A DNA stretch of 64,000 bases, taken from positions 238,677-302,676 of the forward strand of contig NZ_CANLOB010000003.1 in NCBI RefSeq assembly GCF_947492815.1. Direction: 5' to 3'. Made by a program: the position numbers and the translations under genes. The notes beneath the pieces are model-generated. The model was not told the origin of the DNA and ran no database searches. It saw only the letters and a list, made by a program, of their open reading frames with translations. This document shows, one piece after another, positions 35,916-44,953 of this stretch (positions are counted from its first letter, which is position 1; each line of letters begins with the position of its first letter). The DNA comes from an uncultured Dokdonia sp. Its GTDB lineage: Bacteria > Bacteroidota > Bacteroidia > Flavobacteriales > Flavobacteriaceae.

Positions 35916-37016
35916 ATGATTATGTCTAAAAAACGTCGCATCCTTAAATGGTCACTAATTACTTTTCTAAGCTTGTTATTAATACTTTTTTGTTTTGGAT
36001 TATGGTTTAAAAGTTTACTACCTCCTAAAGAAATAGGTATAGAAAACTCATTAGCGAAAAACTTGCCGTATTTATCAGAAAATGTGCTGCCAAACCGAGG
36101 TAAAATACTCGCAATTGTCACAAGCACAGATACGATGGGAACTAGTGGAAAAGCAACAGGATATGAATTAACTGAATTGGCGAGGGCATATTATGTATTT
36201 GAGGCCAATGGTTTTGAAGTAGATATTGCAAGTCCGTTAGGAGGGAAGCCTCCTGTAATTATCGATGATGATGATATGGGAGCATATGATTATGCTTTTT
36301 TGAATGACTCCATAGCGCAATATAAAACTAGCCATACGATAGCTGTAGAGGATATTAATCCTAATGAGTATGAGGCTGTGTTTTTTGCAGGAGGAAAAGG
36401 GGCCATGTTTGATTTTCCTAATAATAAAACAATTCAAACGATTGTTAGAACGTACTATCAATCTAATAAAGTAGTAGGAGCGGTGTGTCATGGTCCAGCT
36501 GCACTCGTTAATGTGGTATTAGATAACAACCGTCCGTTACTAGAAAACAAAACCATAAGTGGGTTTACAAATGAAGAAGAGTTACTTCTCATTCCTGATG
36601 CAGAAACCATATTCCCGTTCTTATTACAAGATAAATTGACTGCACAAGGTGCGCAAGTAAGTGAAGGAATGATGTACTTAGAGAAAATTAGTCATGATGC
36701 TAATTTAATTACGGGACAAAACCCTTGGTCTACTTGGGGCTTGGCAGAAACCATGATCAAACAGTTAGGCTATACACCTAAGTATAGAGAAATCACAGCA
36801 GAAGAAAATGCAGTTCAGGTAGTATCTATATACCATGAACAAGGAACTCAAAAAGCAAAAGAAATGATCAAAAAAATGATCATCACCGAGCATAAAAAAG
36901 TGAATCGAGTTTTGATTGCAGCTCATAGTATTGTAGCAGTAATGAAAGGAGATGTAGGACAATTTTATGATATGATTCGTTTGGTATCTTACACTAAAAA
37001 ACAAGCCTCCATCTAA
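35916..37016 (+). CDS. Membrane-anchored DJ-1/PfpI family protein
   Basis: A 366-residue protein. An N-terminal membrane helix (LITFLSLLLILFCFGLWF) is followed by a DJ-1/PfpI class I glutamine amidotransferase-like domain: GKILAIVTSTD, ATGYELTELARAYYVF, AVFFAGGKGAMFD, and the nucleophile elbow GAVCHGPAA with C191-H192. Members act as glyoxalases/deglycases, chaperones or amidases. The C-terminal ~80 residues are an extension without clear homology. The TTG-start AraC gene follows 34 nt downstream and may be co-transcribed. Confidence 0.8.
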   Translation: MIMSKKRRILKWSLITFLSLLLILFCFGLWFKSLLPPKEIGIENSLAKNLPYLSENVLPNRGKILAIVTSTDTMGTSGKATGYELTELARAYYVFEANGFEVDIASPLGGKPPVIIDDDDMGAYDYAFLNDSIAQYKTSHTIAVEDINPNEYEAVFFAGGKGAMFDFPNNKTIQTIVRTYYQSNKVVGAVCHGPAALVNVVLDNNRPLLENKTISGFTNEEELLLIPDAETIFPFLLQDKLTAQGAQVSEGMMYLEKISHDANLITGQNPWSTWGLAETMIKQLGYTPKYREITAEENAVQVVSIYHEQGTQKAKEMIKKMIITEHKKVNRVLIAAHSIVAVMKGDVGQFYDMIRLVSYTKKQASI

Positions 37017-37050
37017 TAGAAATATAAGTACATTTGAAAAAAATAAACAA

Positions 37051-38106
37051 TTGAGTTTTCTAGATATTCTTCTTATTATTATAAGTAGCGCAGGACTTTT
37101 ACACGGTGTTTTGTTTGCTATTTACTTATGTGTTCTCAAAAAGAAGAAGCCTATCACAAATATTTTACTAAGCCTTATTTTATTCTGTATGGCATTTAGA
37201 ATAGGAAAATCTGTAATACTAAATTTTGGACATGATTTAGAACCGTTATTCATATTTGCAGGCTTAGCTTTTTTATTACTTATAGGTCCGTTGTTGCGAT
37301 GGTATGTGCAAGGAATGACACAATATGATTTTAAGTTGCCTACTTATTATTATGTAGAACTCATTCCTTTTGTGGTTGTGTTTTTAATGAGTTTTTTTCT
37401 TCCAAAAGGTTGGTTTGGGGAGCATAATAAGCAAGCAATTATTGTATTTGGGAGTATTCTTATATTTATATACCTACATTTTGCAACCTATATTTTTAGT
37501 GCGATTACGCTTTCGCGAAAAGCAAAAAAGAACCATAACGATAAACTTCATATAAAAGAAGTGAATGTCATTTTTAAATGGCTGCCTATGCTATTGACTG
37601 GTTTTATTGTTATTTGGTTTTCCTATGTGTTAAACATTATAGAAGACACAGTTCCGTATATCATTGGTCCTATTATGTATTCTATAGTGATTTACTTTTT
37701 GAGTTATAAAGCATATACATTAAAGGTTATTGATATTGACGGAACTATTTTTGAAGAAAATAATCATGAGTCATTATTTCAGACAGTAAAGCAATTAATG
37801 ATAGAAGAAAAACTATATCTAACGCCAGATATCTCTCTATCTAAACTAGGGAAGTTACTAGGTGTAAGTGCACAAAAGACCTCTAAAATTATTAATCAAC
37901 AAGCGGGTCAAAATTTCAATGATTTTATAAATTATTACAGAATTCAGGATGCAAAAATGATATTGCTAGATCCTTCCAAAACAAAATATACCATTTCCTC
38001 GGTAGCTTTTGATACAGGTTTTAGTAGTTTGTCTTCCTTTAATAGTGCTTTTAAAAAGTTTGAAGCCATGACTCCTTCCGCATACAGAGATAGAAGTAAA
38101 GTATAA
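37051..38106 (+). CDS. Membrane-bound AraC-family transcriptional regulator
   Basis: A 351-residue regulator opening with TTG. Six or seven hydrophobic segments cover residues 1-~225 (LLIIISSAGLLHGVLFAIYL, LFIFAGLAFLLLIGPLL, YIIGPIMYSIVIYFLSY). The C-terminal ~100 residues form an AraC DNA-binding domain (LSKLGKLLGVSAQKTSKIIN, YTISSVAFDTGFSSLSSFNS, FKKFEAMTPSAYR). Such proteins sense a signal through the membrane part. A copy of the palindrome encodes TLSRKAKK in the loop after the fourth or fifth helix. Confidence 0.88.
   Translation: MSFLDILLIIISSAGLLHGVLFAIYLCVLKKKKPITNILLSLILFCMAFRIGKSVILNFGHDLEPLFIFAGLAFLLLIGPLLRWYVQGMTQYDFKLPTYYYVELIPFVVVFLMSFFLPKGWFGEHNKQAIIVFGSILIFIYLHFATYIFSAITLSRKAKKNHNDKLHIKEVNVIFKWLPMLLTGFIVIWFSYVLNIIEDTVPYIIGPIMYSIVIYFLSYKAYTLKVIDIDGTIFEENNHESLFQTVKQLMIEEKLYLTPDISLSKLGKLLGVSAQKTSKIINQQAGQNFNDFINYYRIQDAKMILLDPSKTKYTISSVAFDTGFSSLSSFNSAFKKFEAMTPSAYRDRSKV
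37506..37523. repeat. Palindromic repeat inside the AraC gene
   Basis: TACGCTTTCGCGAAAAGC, one base longer in the A-run than the consensus. It is read as TLSRKA in a cytoplasmic or periplasmic loop. Confidence 0.8.
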
Positions 38107-38117
38107 TGTGTTTTTAT

Positions 38118-38161
38118 ATAAAAAACGCCTTACTCAAGTAATCAGCAAGAGTAAGACGTTT
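38118..38161 (-). terminator. Terminator of the TPR lipoprotein gene
   Basis: AAACGCCTTACTC (38123-38135) pairs with GAGTAAGACGTTT (38149-38161) with one mismatch. On the minus strand the stem is followed by a T-rich tract. It probably also ends the convergent AraC transcript. Confidence 0.75.
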
Positions 38162-38213
38162 AACTAAACACAATCAAAAACAAAATTTAGTAAGCTATCA
38201 TTCTTTTTCTGGG

Positions 38214-39491
38214 TTATAAGTTTTCAATAGCACTCATGGTTACAGGGCCTAATTCATAACTAGCATCTAGTAATTCTTTTTTAATGATAGCTACAAGATT
38301 TTCTAGTTTATTGGCTTTGTATATTTCGGCAAGGTGATATTGTGCTACAGGTTCAAATGTTTTATGAGCAACATAGGTTTCGGCGATGTCTAATGCTTTT
38401 TTGAAGTCTCCTTTTTGTTGGTAGACATATGCTAATAAATCATATGCTTGTGGTGTAGGTCTATTATTAACTTCTTTTTGTGCAATCGCTAAGGCTGTAT
38501 CATAGGCTTCTTTTTCACTTACGAGAACTTCTGCGGTATGCATATTATACATATCTCCATACTCAGGATTTTGAATGGCTTTTAAGTAAGCTGTAATATT
38601 TTCTTCTTTAGCAGAAGGGTCATTTTGAAAGTCGGCTATTTCGGCTTTTAATAAATAGTAGTCAGGACTTTGATGTTGTTTTTGGATGATATCTAAAATG
38701 CGTGTTGCTTCCGTTGGATTTTTTTCGTGTGAATACGTGATCCATGCGATTCCCTTTTTCGCGTAAGCGTTATTAGGATCAATAGCTAATGATTTTAAGT
38801 AATATATATAAGAATCTTCAATACGTCCAGCATGTCCGTAGTAATCGCCAAGGTTTGTATACGTCCATAATTTTAAAGTTTTATTATTACTGTATTCAGC
38901 TATCGTTTTAGCACGTTCCATATTGTGAATAGTAGCATCTAAGTCACCGATGTAGTCTTTCCATTTAGCGAGACGGATGAGATAATTAAAATCTGAAAAA
39001 TCGGTCAGTGCTTTTAAATAGGATTCGGCTTTTTTATAAGCGCCTAATTCCATAGCGACATCAAACTGCATGAGTTGCGTTGCTCTTTTATTAGGGGAGA
39101 AGGTGTCCGCTTTCGCTAAAACTTGTAAAGCCTCTTTAAATTTATGTTGAGAGATGAGGTTTTTTGCAAGTGACCTTAGATATACGTCTTTGCCTATATT
39201 TGCTTTGTTTGCTGCTTTTTGTAATGCTATTTCTGCATTTTTAAGTGACTTGATAGTTCCTGTAGTTTCAAATAAGGTGGTATATATTTGAGCGCTTTTT
39301 CCTAAGGCTATAATTTGAATACTATCTTGTTTAATTCTGGTATTCCAAAAGTCTAAATGTTGGTTTGTTAGATTTTTACTTTCTGTACTTTTTGCGACTA
39401 GGTACTGGTTGTAATCTTCTGGGTTTGTAATTTGTTTTTCTTGACAAGCGTATAGAAAACAAATACATATGATGAGATATATTGATTTCAT
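38214..39491 (-). CDS. TPR-repeat lipoprotein
   Basis: A 425-residue lipoprotein (MKSIYLIICICFLYACQEK, lipobox Cys16) made almost entirely of tetratricopeptide repeats from residue ~60 (YLRSLAKNLISQHKFKEALQ, LKLWTYTNLGDYYGHAGRIE, DSYIYYLKSLAIDPNNAYAK). It probably works as a periplasmic scaffold. It is the last of three minus-strand genes with two DUF4331-type proteins; TPR proteins often accompany that family. A hairpin separates it from the upstream gene. Two degenerate palindrome copies (38756-38770, 39106-39120) lie inside. Confidence 0.8.
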   Translation of the reverse strand: MKSIYLIICICFLYACQEKQITNPEDYNQYLVAKSTESKNLTNQHLDFWNTRIKQDSIQIIALGKSAQIYTTLFETTGTIKSLKNAEIALQKAANKANIGKDVYLRSLAKNLISQHKFKEALQVLAKADTFSPNKRATQLMQFDVAMELGAYKKAESYLKALTDFSDFNYLIRLAKWKDYIGDLDATIHNMERAKTIAEYSNNKTLKLWTYTNLGDYYGHAGRIEDSYIYYLKSLAIDPNNAYAKKGIAWITYSHEKNPTEATRILDIIQKQHQSPDYYLLKAEIADFQNDPSAKEENITAYLKAIQNPEYGDMYNMHTAEVLVSEKEAYDTALAIAQKEVNNRPTPQAYDLLAYVYQQKGDFKKALDIAETYVAHKTFEPVAQYHLAEIYKANKLENLVAIIKKELLDASYELGPVTMSAIENL

Positions 39492-39535
39492 GAGATATTA
39501 TTTTTGATGTTGTTTTGTGTTTGTTCAATTTTGTT

Positions 39536-39572
39536 TTAAAAGGAGTTTACAAACATTGTAAACTCCTTTTAA
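39536..39572. terminator. Perfect 17-bp hairpin between DUF4331 and TPR genes
   Basis: TTAAAAGGAGTTTACAA pairs exactly with TTGTAAACTCCTTTTAA around a 3-nt loop. The T-tract on the minus strand is weak, so it may attenuate rather than fully stop transcription into the TPR gene. Confidence 0.6.
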
Positions 39573-39580
39573 AGATAGAC

Positions 39581-40216
39581 TTAGTTATGAGGCGCTTCTA
39601 GGTATGGAAATGCATTAGAAGGAGTCTCTCCTGCTGCACTCACACCATCAGTAACTAGAATAGGTAGATCTGGCGTACCATCTCCATCCAAATCCTGGCC
39701 ATTAAAACGATCTCCATTTTCGCCTCCAAAAAATAGGATAAGCGAAATGTCAATTATGTCATCTGTAAGTGTACGACCTGTTAATACATTGGTTCCATCA
39801 AAATAAGATGTAGGATTATTAGGTGCTACTTGTAATACATCTGATGCTAGAATCGTAGTAAGTGTAGGCGCATCTAGTCCTAAAATATTTGTTTCATATT
39901 CTACACCAAATGCTGCGTGTAAATCTACAGCACGTTGTAAAAATGTAGGTTGGAATGCAGCTCCTTGTTCTGAAGGGATGGTTACATTAAATGCATTTTC
40001 GGTAGTATTATCTGGACTTAATACGGTATTAATTCCTGGACGTCCCATTTGATCTTCTTGTGCAAATGTTCCAGAAAAATCAATCATTACTTCTCCATCA
40101 TCGTCATTCATCATCATGTCGTCTGTTGGGATTGTGGCATCGTCGTCATCACTACAGCTCATGAATCCAACCATGGCTAATAGTATAAATAGTGTTTTGA
40201 AATTATTGAGTTTCAT
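39581..40216 (-). CDS. DUF4331-like lipoprotein, C-terminal half equivalent
   Basis: A 211-residue lipoprotein (FILLAMVGFMSCSDDDD). It resembles the second half of DUF4331 proteins: RPGINTVL, RAVDLHAAFGV, LLASDVLQV-like LASDVLQVAPN, GRTLTDDIIDISLILFFGG, and a final NAFPYLEAPHN, which is the typical DUF4331 end. The acidic linker after the lipobox (DDDATIPTDDMMMNDDDGE) is a usual lipoprotein tether. It lies 24 nt after the gene for the N-terminal half. Function unknown; export to the cell surface is likely. Confidence 0.7.
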   Translation of the reverse strand: MKLNNFKTLFILLAMVGFMSCSDDDDATIPTDDMMMNDDDGEVMIDFSGTFAQEDQMGRPGINTVLSPDNTTENAFNVTIPSEQGAAFQPTFLQRAVDLHAAFGVEYETNILGLDAPTLTTILASDVLQVAPNNPTSYFDGTNVLTGRTLTDDIIDISLILFFGGENGDRFNGQDLDGDGTPDLPILVTDGVSAAGETPSNAFPYLEAPHN

Positions 40217-40240
40217 AAATATATTTTTTAAATAAATTGA

Positions 40241-40918
40241 TTATTGTTTTCTTTTTGCTTCTACCCAAGTATTAAATACTTCGACACCAGTTCCTGCGGG
40301 GTGTGGGAAAGTGCTTCCTAAAAGTGAGTTAGGTACTTCAACTACAATAGATAGTATATTGGTACCATCAAAGTCATCATTTCCAGGATTGTTAAAACCA
40401 TTTGGAGCCATTCCACCTACAACAGCATTAAATTGATTGAAGTCAAAGAAAAAAGGATCTTCACGTAAACCTGCAAAATAAGAGATGTCGTTTGTGGTCT
40501 CTGTAGTAGCAGTAGCTCCTGTAGAAATAGCTACTTGACCAGTAAGTTGGGTGTCCTCATCAATAGTACTATTGAGTCCTGTGGTGTTAGGAGAATACGG
40601 ACCAAAGAAATACATAATCCCATCTCTTGGAATTGCTTGAATAATTAAATCTTCTACAAGATCTCCATCATTATCGATGTTAATCTCTACAAGAACATTT
40701 TCATCAAATTGAGCTGAACTTCCAGGCGGTAGTAAGCCTTGTACATTTGCTACAAAAACAGTATTGTCTTGTGTAGCACCCTCAAAGGCATAAAAATCTG
40801 TGATGTCTGCAGTAGTGGTAGCAACATCTGGCGCGTCTACGTGGTCTGCGGCAACTAAAGCAAATGTAAGTGCTAATACCAAGCAACCACCTAATGCTAA
40901 TAAACTTGTTTTTTTCAT
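40241..40918 (-). CDS. DUF4331-like secreted protein, N-terminal half equivalent
   Basis: A 225-residue protein with a Sec signal (LLALGGCLVLALTFALVAA) followed by DHVDAPDVATTTADITDFYA, the hallmark start of DUF4331 proteins, then VFVANVQGLLPPG, GLREDPFFFDFNQF and NILSIVVEVPNSLLG. It ends where single-chain DUF4331 proteins would continue; the missing half is the next gene, 24 nt away. It is the first gene of this minus-strand group. A function has not been established for the family, as far as I know. Confidence 0.75.
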   Translation of the reverse strand: MKKTSLLALGGCLVLALTFALVAADHVDAPDVATTTADITDFYAFEGATQDNTVFVANVQGLLPPGSSAQFDENVLVEINIDNDGDLVEDLIIQAIPRDGIMYFFGPYSPNTTGLNSTIDEDTQLTGQVAISTGATATTETTNDISYFAGLREDPFFFDFNQFNAVVGGMAPNGFNNPGNDDFDGTNILSIVVEVPNSLLGSTFPHPAGTGVEVFNTWVEAKRKQ

Positions 40919-41014
40919 AATAGTAATTTTAAAATATGTTTTACGGCGAGACTTACGAAGATGTAGAAAGGGCGGTTTTCTTATAAATGTTAAATATTTC
41001 TTAATAAAAAAAGA

Positions 41015-43483
41015 ATGCGATCATCCTTTACTTGTGTTTTAAGTTTCATATTTAAAAAGAAAAGACCTAATTTAGTTCGCTACCAAAAACATATTATTGT
41101 GGGAAAAAGTGAACCAAAATTAGATCTTCTCGTTCCAAAAATATTAGTGCTATTATATCTTGTTATAGGTATTTTTCCTAGACTAAAAGCTGTGGATCCT
41201 ATTGGTTCTCAGTGGTTTTATTTTTCTGTCGTAAATGTGTTGGCTCTTTTTTACATATATGCAAATCGAGAAAAAGTTGCAATTTTTAAGAAGCAACGGC
41301 AAATTTTACTATTCTTTGGAAGTTATCTATTATTCTTTTTAGTCGCAGGAATTTCTATATATGGAGCTCTTAATGTATCTGAAGGTGTAAAAGATCTTGC
41401 TAGAATAGCAATTACACTCATTGCAAGTGTGAATCTATTTTTAATCATTAAAATCGCACCAAAAGCCTTATTTGAATACATCGTTAAAGTGTGTCATATC
41501 ATTATTATATACATTGCTATTCAAGTAATATGGATCTTTTTAGATAATGATACTTATAGGAATACCACCTTACTACTAAAGACAGCTTTAAATACATATG
41601 GTACTCAGAATGCAACCGCCGCGACATTAGCTATTCAAATTCCCTTTTTGTTATGGGGGCTTGTAAAACATACAGGTAAATGGAAAATAGCGAGTATCAT
41701 TAGTTTATTTATGGGAGTTTCTGCATTGTTTTTTATAGGAGCAAGAACTGCCGTTTTAAGTGCTATTTTTTATGTGATTATTTTTCTAGCATATTTTATA
41801 ATAGATAGTGCACGTAAGAAAACAATAGCAGTTTCTTTTAAAACAATATTACTTCCTTTTGTTGTTATTTTATTGGTGTCATATCTTTTTGCAACTAATA
41901 TTAATAGGATTGATGCTTCCAGAGCAAATACCTTTAATGAATTATTGTTTGCTCCTGTATTAAATCCAGATAAAGTAGCACAAGAGTATGCTAAGAATCA
42001 AAAAGGATTTGTTAGTTATGGTAGTGGTCGTCCTATACATTATGAAATGGCTTTTGATGACTTTAAGTCTCATCCTATTCTTGGGGTAGGGGTTGGTAAC
42101 TGGAAACTAGCCAATAAGGATAAATATTTTGCAAAGGCAAAGAGGGATAAATTTATATATCCATTGCGAGTTCATAATGATTTTTTACAAGTGCTCGCAG
42201 AGATAGGTATCGTAGGTTTTATAAGTTACCTGTTTATGTTTTTTGTTCTCATATTTTGTATTCTGAAATTGTTTTTTACACATCAGAAACATGAAGATCG
42301 ATGGATTTATGCGGTTATAGCCTTGGCATTACTAGCTTATGGCTTTGATGCTTTAATAAACTTTCCATTAGAACGTACACCTATTCAAGGACATTTTGTT
42401 GTGATAGCCTCTTTAATTCTTGTTTTCTTTTACAGTAAATACAAAAAAGAAGAAGCAAAGAAAGTGACTGTTAATATGCCCACAATGATTGTATTAGCTG
42501 TTTTAGCTTTAAGTGCAGCTGTAATTACTTACGTAAAGTATACAACATATGTGACTCAAAATTATGTGCTTGCTGATACAACGGGTAAAAACCTTATGAA
42601 GGATAAATATGTGATGTCTTATGATCAAGTTGTTAGAGATCTTTCTGGGTTTTTTAATTTAGCAGGTGTAGGAAGACCTAATGAACATGTTATGGGTATG
42701 TACGCTATGAGTGAGGGTAGGCTAGACAAAGCATTGTCTCATCTGGATAAATCAATAAAAATGGCTCCTAATCATTTTGAATCTACGATGTTAAAAGGTA
42801 TTATTTATGGCCAACGTAAAATAAATAACGATAGTGCTATTTTTTATGCCAACATAGGCTTTGAAAAGTTTCCTGCAATAAAGAATAACTATATCATTTT
42901 ATTAAACGCTTATAGAGCAAAAGGAGATACGATAAGTTACTTTAATACAATAGATACCTTTTTAAAACGAAATCCAGATGATATCAGCCAATGGCAACTT
43001 AAAAGTCAGCGTGTTATGGAGTTTTATAAAGATGTAAATGGTGCCATTGCTGTCATAGATGAAGCTTTAGAAAAAAATCCAGATAATGAAACACTAATTA
43101 AGTATAGAGAAAAATATACTGTAAAAAATAGTGCTACAGATATAAAAGATTGGTATGCCACAGCTTTTGAGTTTATAAAACAAAAGGAATATGCAAAAGC
43201 TAAGGTTGAGTTTTTAAAAATATTAGAAATAACGCCGTCCAATAATCCTACACTTCTGAATTTAGGGATTATAGAGATTAAGCTGAAGCAATATGAGGAA
43301 ACTATAAAGCACCTTACAAAGGTCATAGATTCAAAAAAATATAAAGATGGTCGTGCTGAATACAATAGAGGACTTGCCTATGACAGATTGGGTGAAAAAA
43401 CCAAAGCAGCCAAAGACTATAGAAAAAGTAAAGAATTAGGATATAAATTAGCGTTAAAGCTAAGTGATAGTAAATTTGAATAA
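41015..43483 (+). CDS. O-antigen ligase/polymerase-like membrane protein with TPR tail
   Basis: An 822-residue fusion. Residues ~35-500 contain about twelve membrane helices with a Wzy_C/O-antigen-ligase pattern: the large loop with SGRPIHYEMAFDDFKSHPIL, GVGVGNW and the signature LRVHNDFLQVLAEIGIVGFI. The last ~300 residues are TPR repeats (AMSEGRLDKALSHLDKSIKM, LLNLGIIEIKLKQYEETIKH). Such proteins polymerise or ligate surface glycans in the envelope. The next gene starts right after its stop, so the three genes to 44880 are probably an operon. Confidence 0.75.
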   Translation: MRSSFTCVLSFIFKKKRPNLVRYQKHIIVGKSEPKLDLLVPKILVLLYLVIGIFPRLKAVDPIGSQWFYFSVVNVLALFYIYANREKVAIFKKQRQILLFFGSYLLFFLVAGISIYGALNVSEGVKDLARIAITLIASVNLFLIIKIAPKALFEYIVKVCHIIIIYIAIQVIWIFLDNDTYRNTTLLLKTALNTYGTQNATAATLAIQIPFLLWGLVKHTGKWKIASIISLFMGVSALFFIGARTAVLSAIFYVIIFLAYFIIDSARKKTIAVSFKTILLPFVVILLVSYLFATNINRIDASRANTFNELLFAPVLNPDKVAQEYAKNQKGFVSYGSGRPIHYEMAFDDFKSHPILGVGVGNWKLANKDKYFAKAKRDKFIYPLRVHNDFLQVLAEIGIVGFISYLFMFFVLIFCILKLFFTHQKHEDRWIYAVIALALLAYGFDALINFPLERTPIQGHFVVIASLILVFFYSKYKKEEAKKVTVNMPTMIVLAVLALSAAVITYVKYTTYVTQNYVLADTTGKNLMKDKYVMSYDQVVRDLSGFFNLAGVGRPNEHVMGMYAMSEGRLDKALSHLDKSIKMAPNHFESTMLKGIIYGQRKINNDSAIFYANIGFEKFPAIKNNYIILLNAYRAKGDTISYFNTIDTFLKRNPDDISQWQLKSQRVMEFYKDVNGAIAVIDEALEKNPDNETLIKYREKYTVKNSATDIKDWYATAFEFIKQKEYAKAKVEFLKILEITPSNNPTLLNLGIIEIKLKQYEETIKHLTKVIDSKKYKDGRAEYNRGLAYDRLGEKTKAAKDYRKSKELGYKLALKLSDSKFE

Positions 43484-44017
43484 ATGCAAAAAATTTTAGG
43501 AATAGGATCTAGAATAGATCATCCTACACATGGTATTGGTGTAGTTACAAATGTAACCTCAGAATTGTATTGGGTTACTTTTATAAAAGATGGTTTAGAA
43601 ACCATCACAGTAGACGATTCATTTGAGGTTATAGAGGCTGTAGAAGATGAAGTAGATACGATAAGTTTTTATGAGGTAGAAAAGAGCTTACGAGACATGC
43701 TTAAACGCTATAGTGATATATCAGAAGTGGTGCCTATTGCAGATAAGTGGAGAGGTGGCTCTATGACATTAAATCCTAAGGATGCAAGCCTTAGTTCTAA
43801 GGATATTCCGATAGATACATTTTTCCATAAAATAGTCATGGTACGAGATCGTATACGTGTGATGGAACAGAAAATTAATTCTAGTAAAACATTAGACGAT
43901 CAAGATAAAATAGATTTACAACAGTATATCACGAGAATATATGGGAGCTTAACGACATTTAACGTGCTCTTTAAAAATAGTTCTCAAAATTTTAAAGGAG
44001 AAAGCTCTAAGAAATAG
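43484..44017 (+). CDS. Conserved-looking protein of unknown function
   Basis: A 177-residue soluble protein whose ATG directly follows the stop of the O-antigen-ligase-like gene. The first ~50 residues (IGSRIDHPTHGIGVVTNVTS, YWVTFIKDGLETI) form a small beta-barrel of CarD/Tudor-like appearance. The rest (YEVEKSLRDMLKRYSDISEV, MRDRIRVMEQKI-type helix) is helical. I recall no name for this domain order. A nucleic-acid or polymerase-binding role is possible from the N-terminus but unproven. Confidence 0.5.
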   Translation: MQKILGIGSRIDHPTHGIGVVTNVTSELYWVTFIKDGLETITVDDSFEVIEAVEDEVDTISFYEVEKSLRDMLKRYSDISEVVPIADKWRGGSMTLNPKDASLSSKDIPIDTFFHKIVMVRDRIRVMEQKINSSKTLDDQDKIDLQQYITRIYGSLTTFNVLFKNSSQNFKGESSKK

Positions 44018-44043
44018 AAAGCGTTTTTTAACGTTGTTACAAT

Positions 44044-44880
44044 ATGTTTATAATCCAAGGATATGCCCAGAAGTATGAATGGCTAATGTATTGCATAGTA
44101 GGAGCGCTTGCTTTGTGGGTACTTTATGTGCTTTTTAGGATTTATGAAAATTGGTATGCAAATAAATACGATCGTTTACTTTATAGAGATATATTCATTT
44201 TTAAAAAGCTTTCGCGAAAGCAAAAACAGATACTTAGCAATGAGTTTCACTTTTATACACTATTAACAGCTAAAGAAAAAAGGCGTTTTGAACATCGAGT
44301 TGCTACTTTTATAAAAGATAAAAAATTTGTAGGAAGAGATGATCTTGAGATTACAGATAAGATGATTGTCCTTATTGCAGCTGTAGGATGTATGTTAACC
44401 TTTGGAAGAAAGCATTATACGTATAAGTTTATTGACCATATCTTGATTTACCCAAAAGCTTATTACAGTAGTGCTAATGAAGAATATCATAAAGGAGAAT
44501 TTAATCCCAGAGAAAGAGCACTTGTGCTATCGTGGGAAGATTTTGAAGAAGGGTATCGTATCACAGATGATAATCTTAATTTAGGTGTACACGAATTTAT
44601 GCATGCATTGCAACTTGGCGCAAAACAAAGTAGTGATATAGATGCTTTGCGATTTGAACGTCAATTTCAAAAGATATTAAAAAGACTTACAGATCAAGAT
44701 CTTAAAAATAAACTAGATGAGGTGACGTATTTTAGAGCATACGCATTTACAAATCAGTTTGAGTTTATGGCAGTGCTTGCAGAATACTTTATTGAATCGC
44801 CAAAAGACTTTAAAATGCATTTTCCTCAGTTATATGCGTATCAGAAATGCTTACTTAATTTTAATTTTGCAGGGTATTAA
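44044..44880 (+). CDS. MtfA-like zinc peptidase with membrane anchor
   Basis: A 278-residue protein. A membrane helix at ~13-32 (LMYCIVGALALWVLYVLFRI) is followed by an MtfA-type metallopeptidase domain: FKKLSRKQKQILS, RFEHRVATFIKDKKFVGRDD, VLSWEDFEEGY, and the zinc site H183-E184-F-M-H187 (NLGVHEFMHALQ). MtfA links to PTS control in E. coli; here the membrane form is the common Bacteroidota version. The palindrome at 44218 encodes KLSRKQ in the linker. It follows the unknown gene by 26 nt. Confidence 0.85.
   Translation: MFIIQGYAQKYEWLMYCIVGALALWVLYVLFRIYENWYANKYDRLLYRDIFIFKKLSRKQKQILSNEFHFYTLLTAKEKRRFEHRVATFIKDKKFVGRDDLEITDKMIVLIAAVGCMLTFGRKHYTYKFIDHILIYPKAYYSSANEEYHKGEFNPRERALVLSWEDFEEGYRITDDNLNLGVHEFMHALQLGAKQSSDIDALRFERQFQKILKRLTDQDLKNKLDEVTYFRAYAFTNQFEFMAVLAEYFIESPKDFKMHFPQLYAYQKCLLNFNFAGY
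44218..44231. repeat. Palindromic repeat GCTTTCGCGAAAGC inside the MtfA-like gene
   Basis: A 14-base perfect core copy, read as LSRKQ in a basic linker after the membrane helix. Confidence 0.85.
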
Positions 44881-44953
44881 TTTTGTTTTTTTGGAAGTAA
44901 AACTTCAGAAAAGGGAGTTTACCTGACATCATTTTTTTAAATCAAACAAATTA

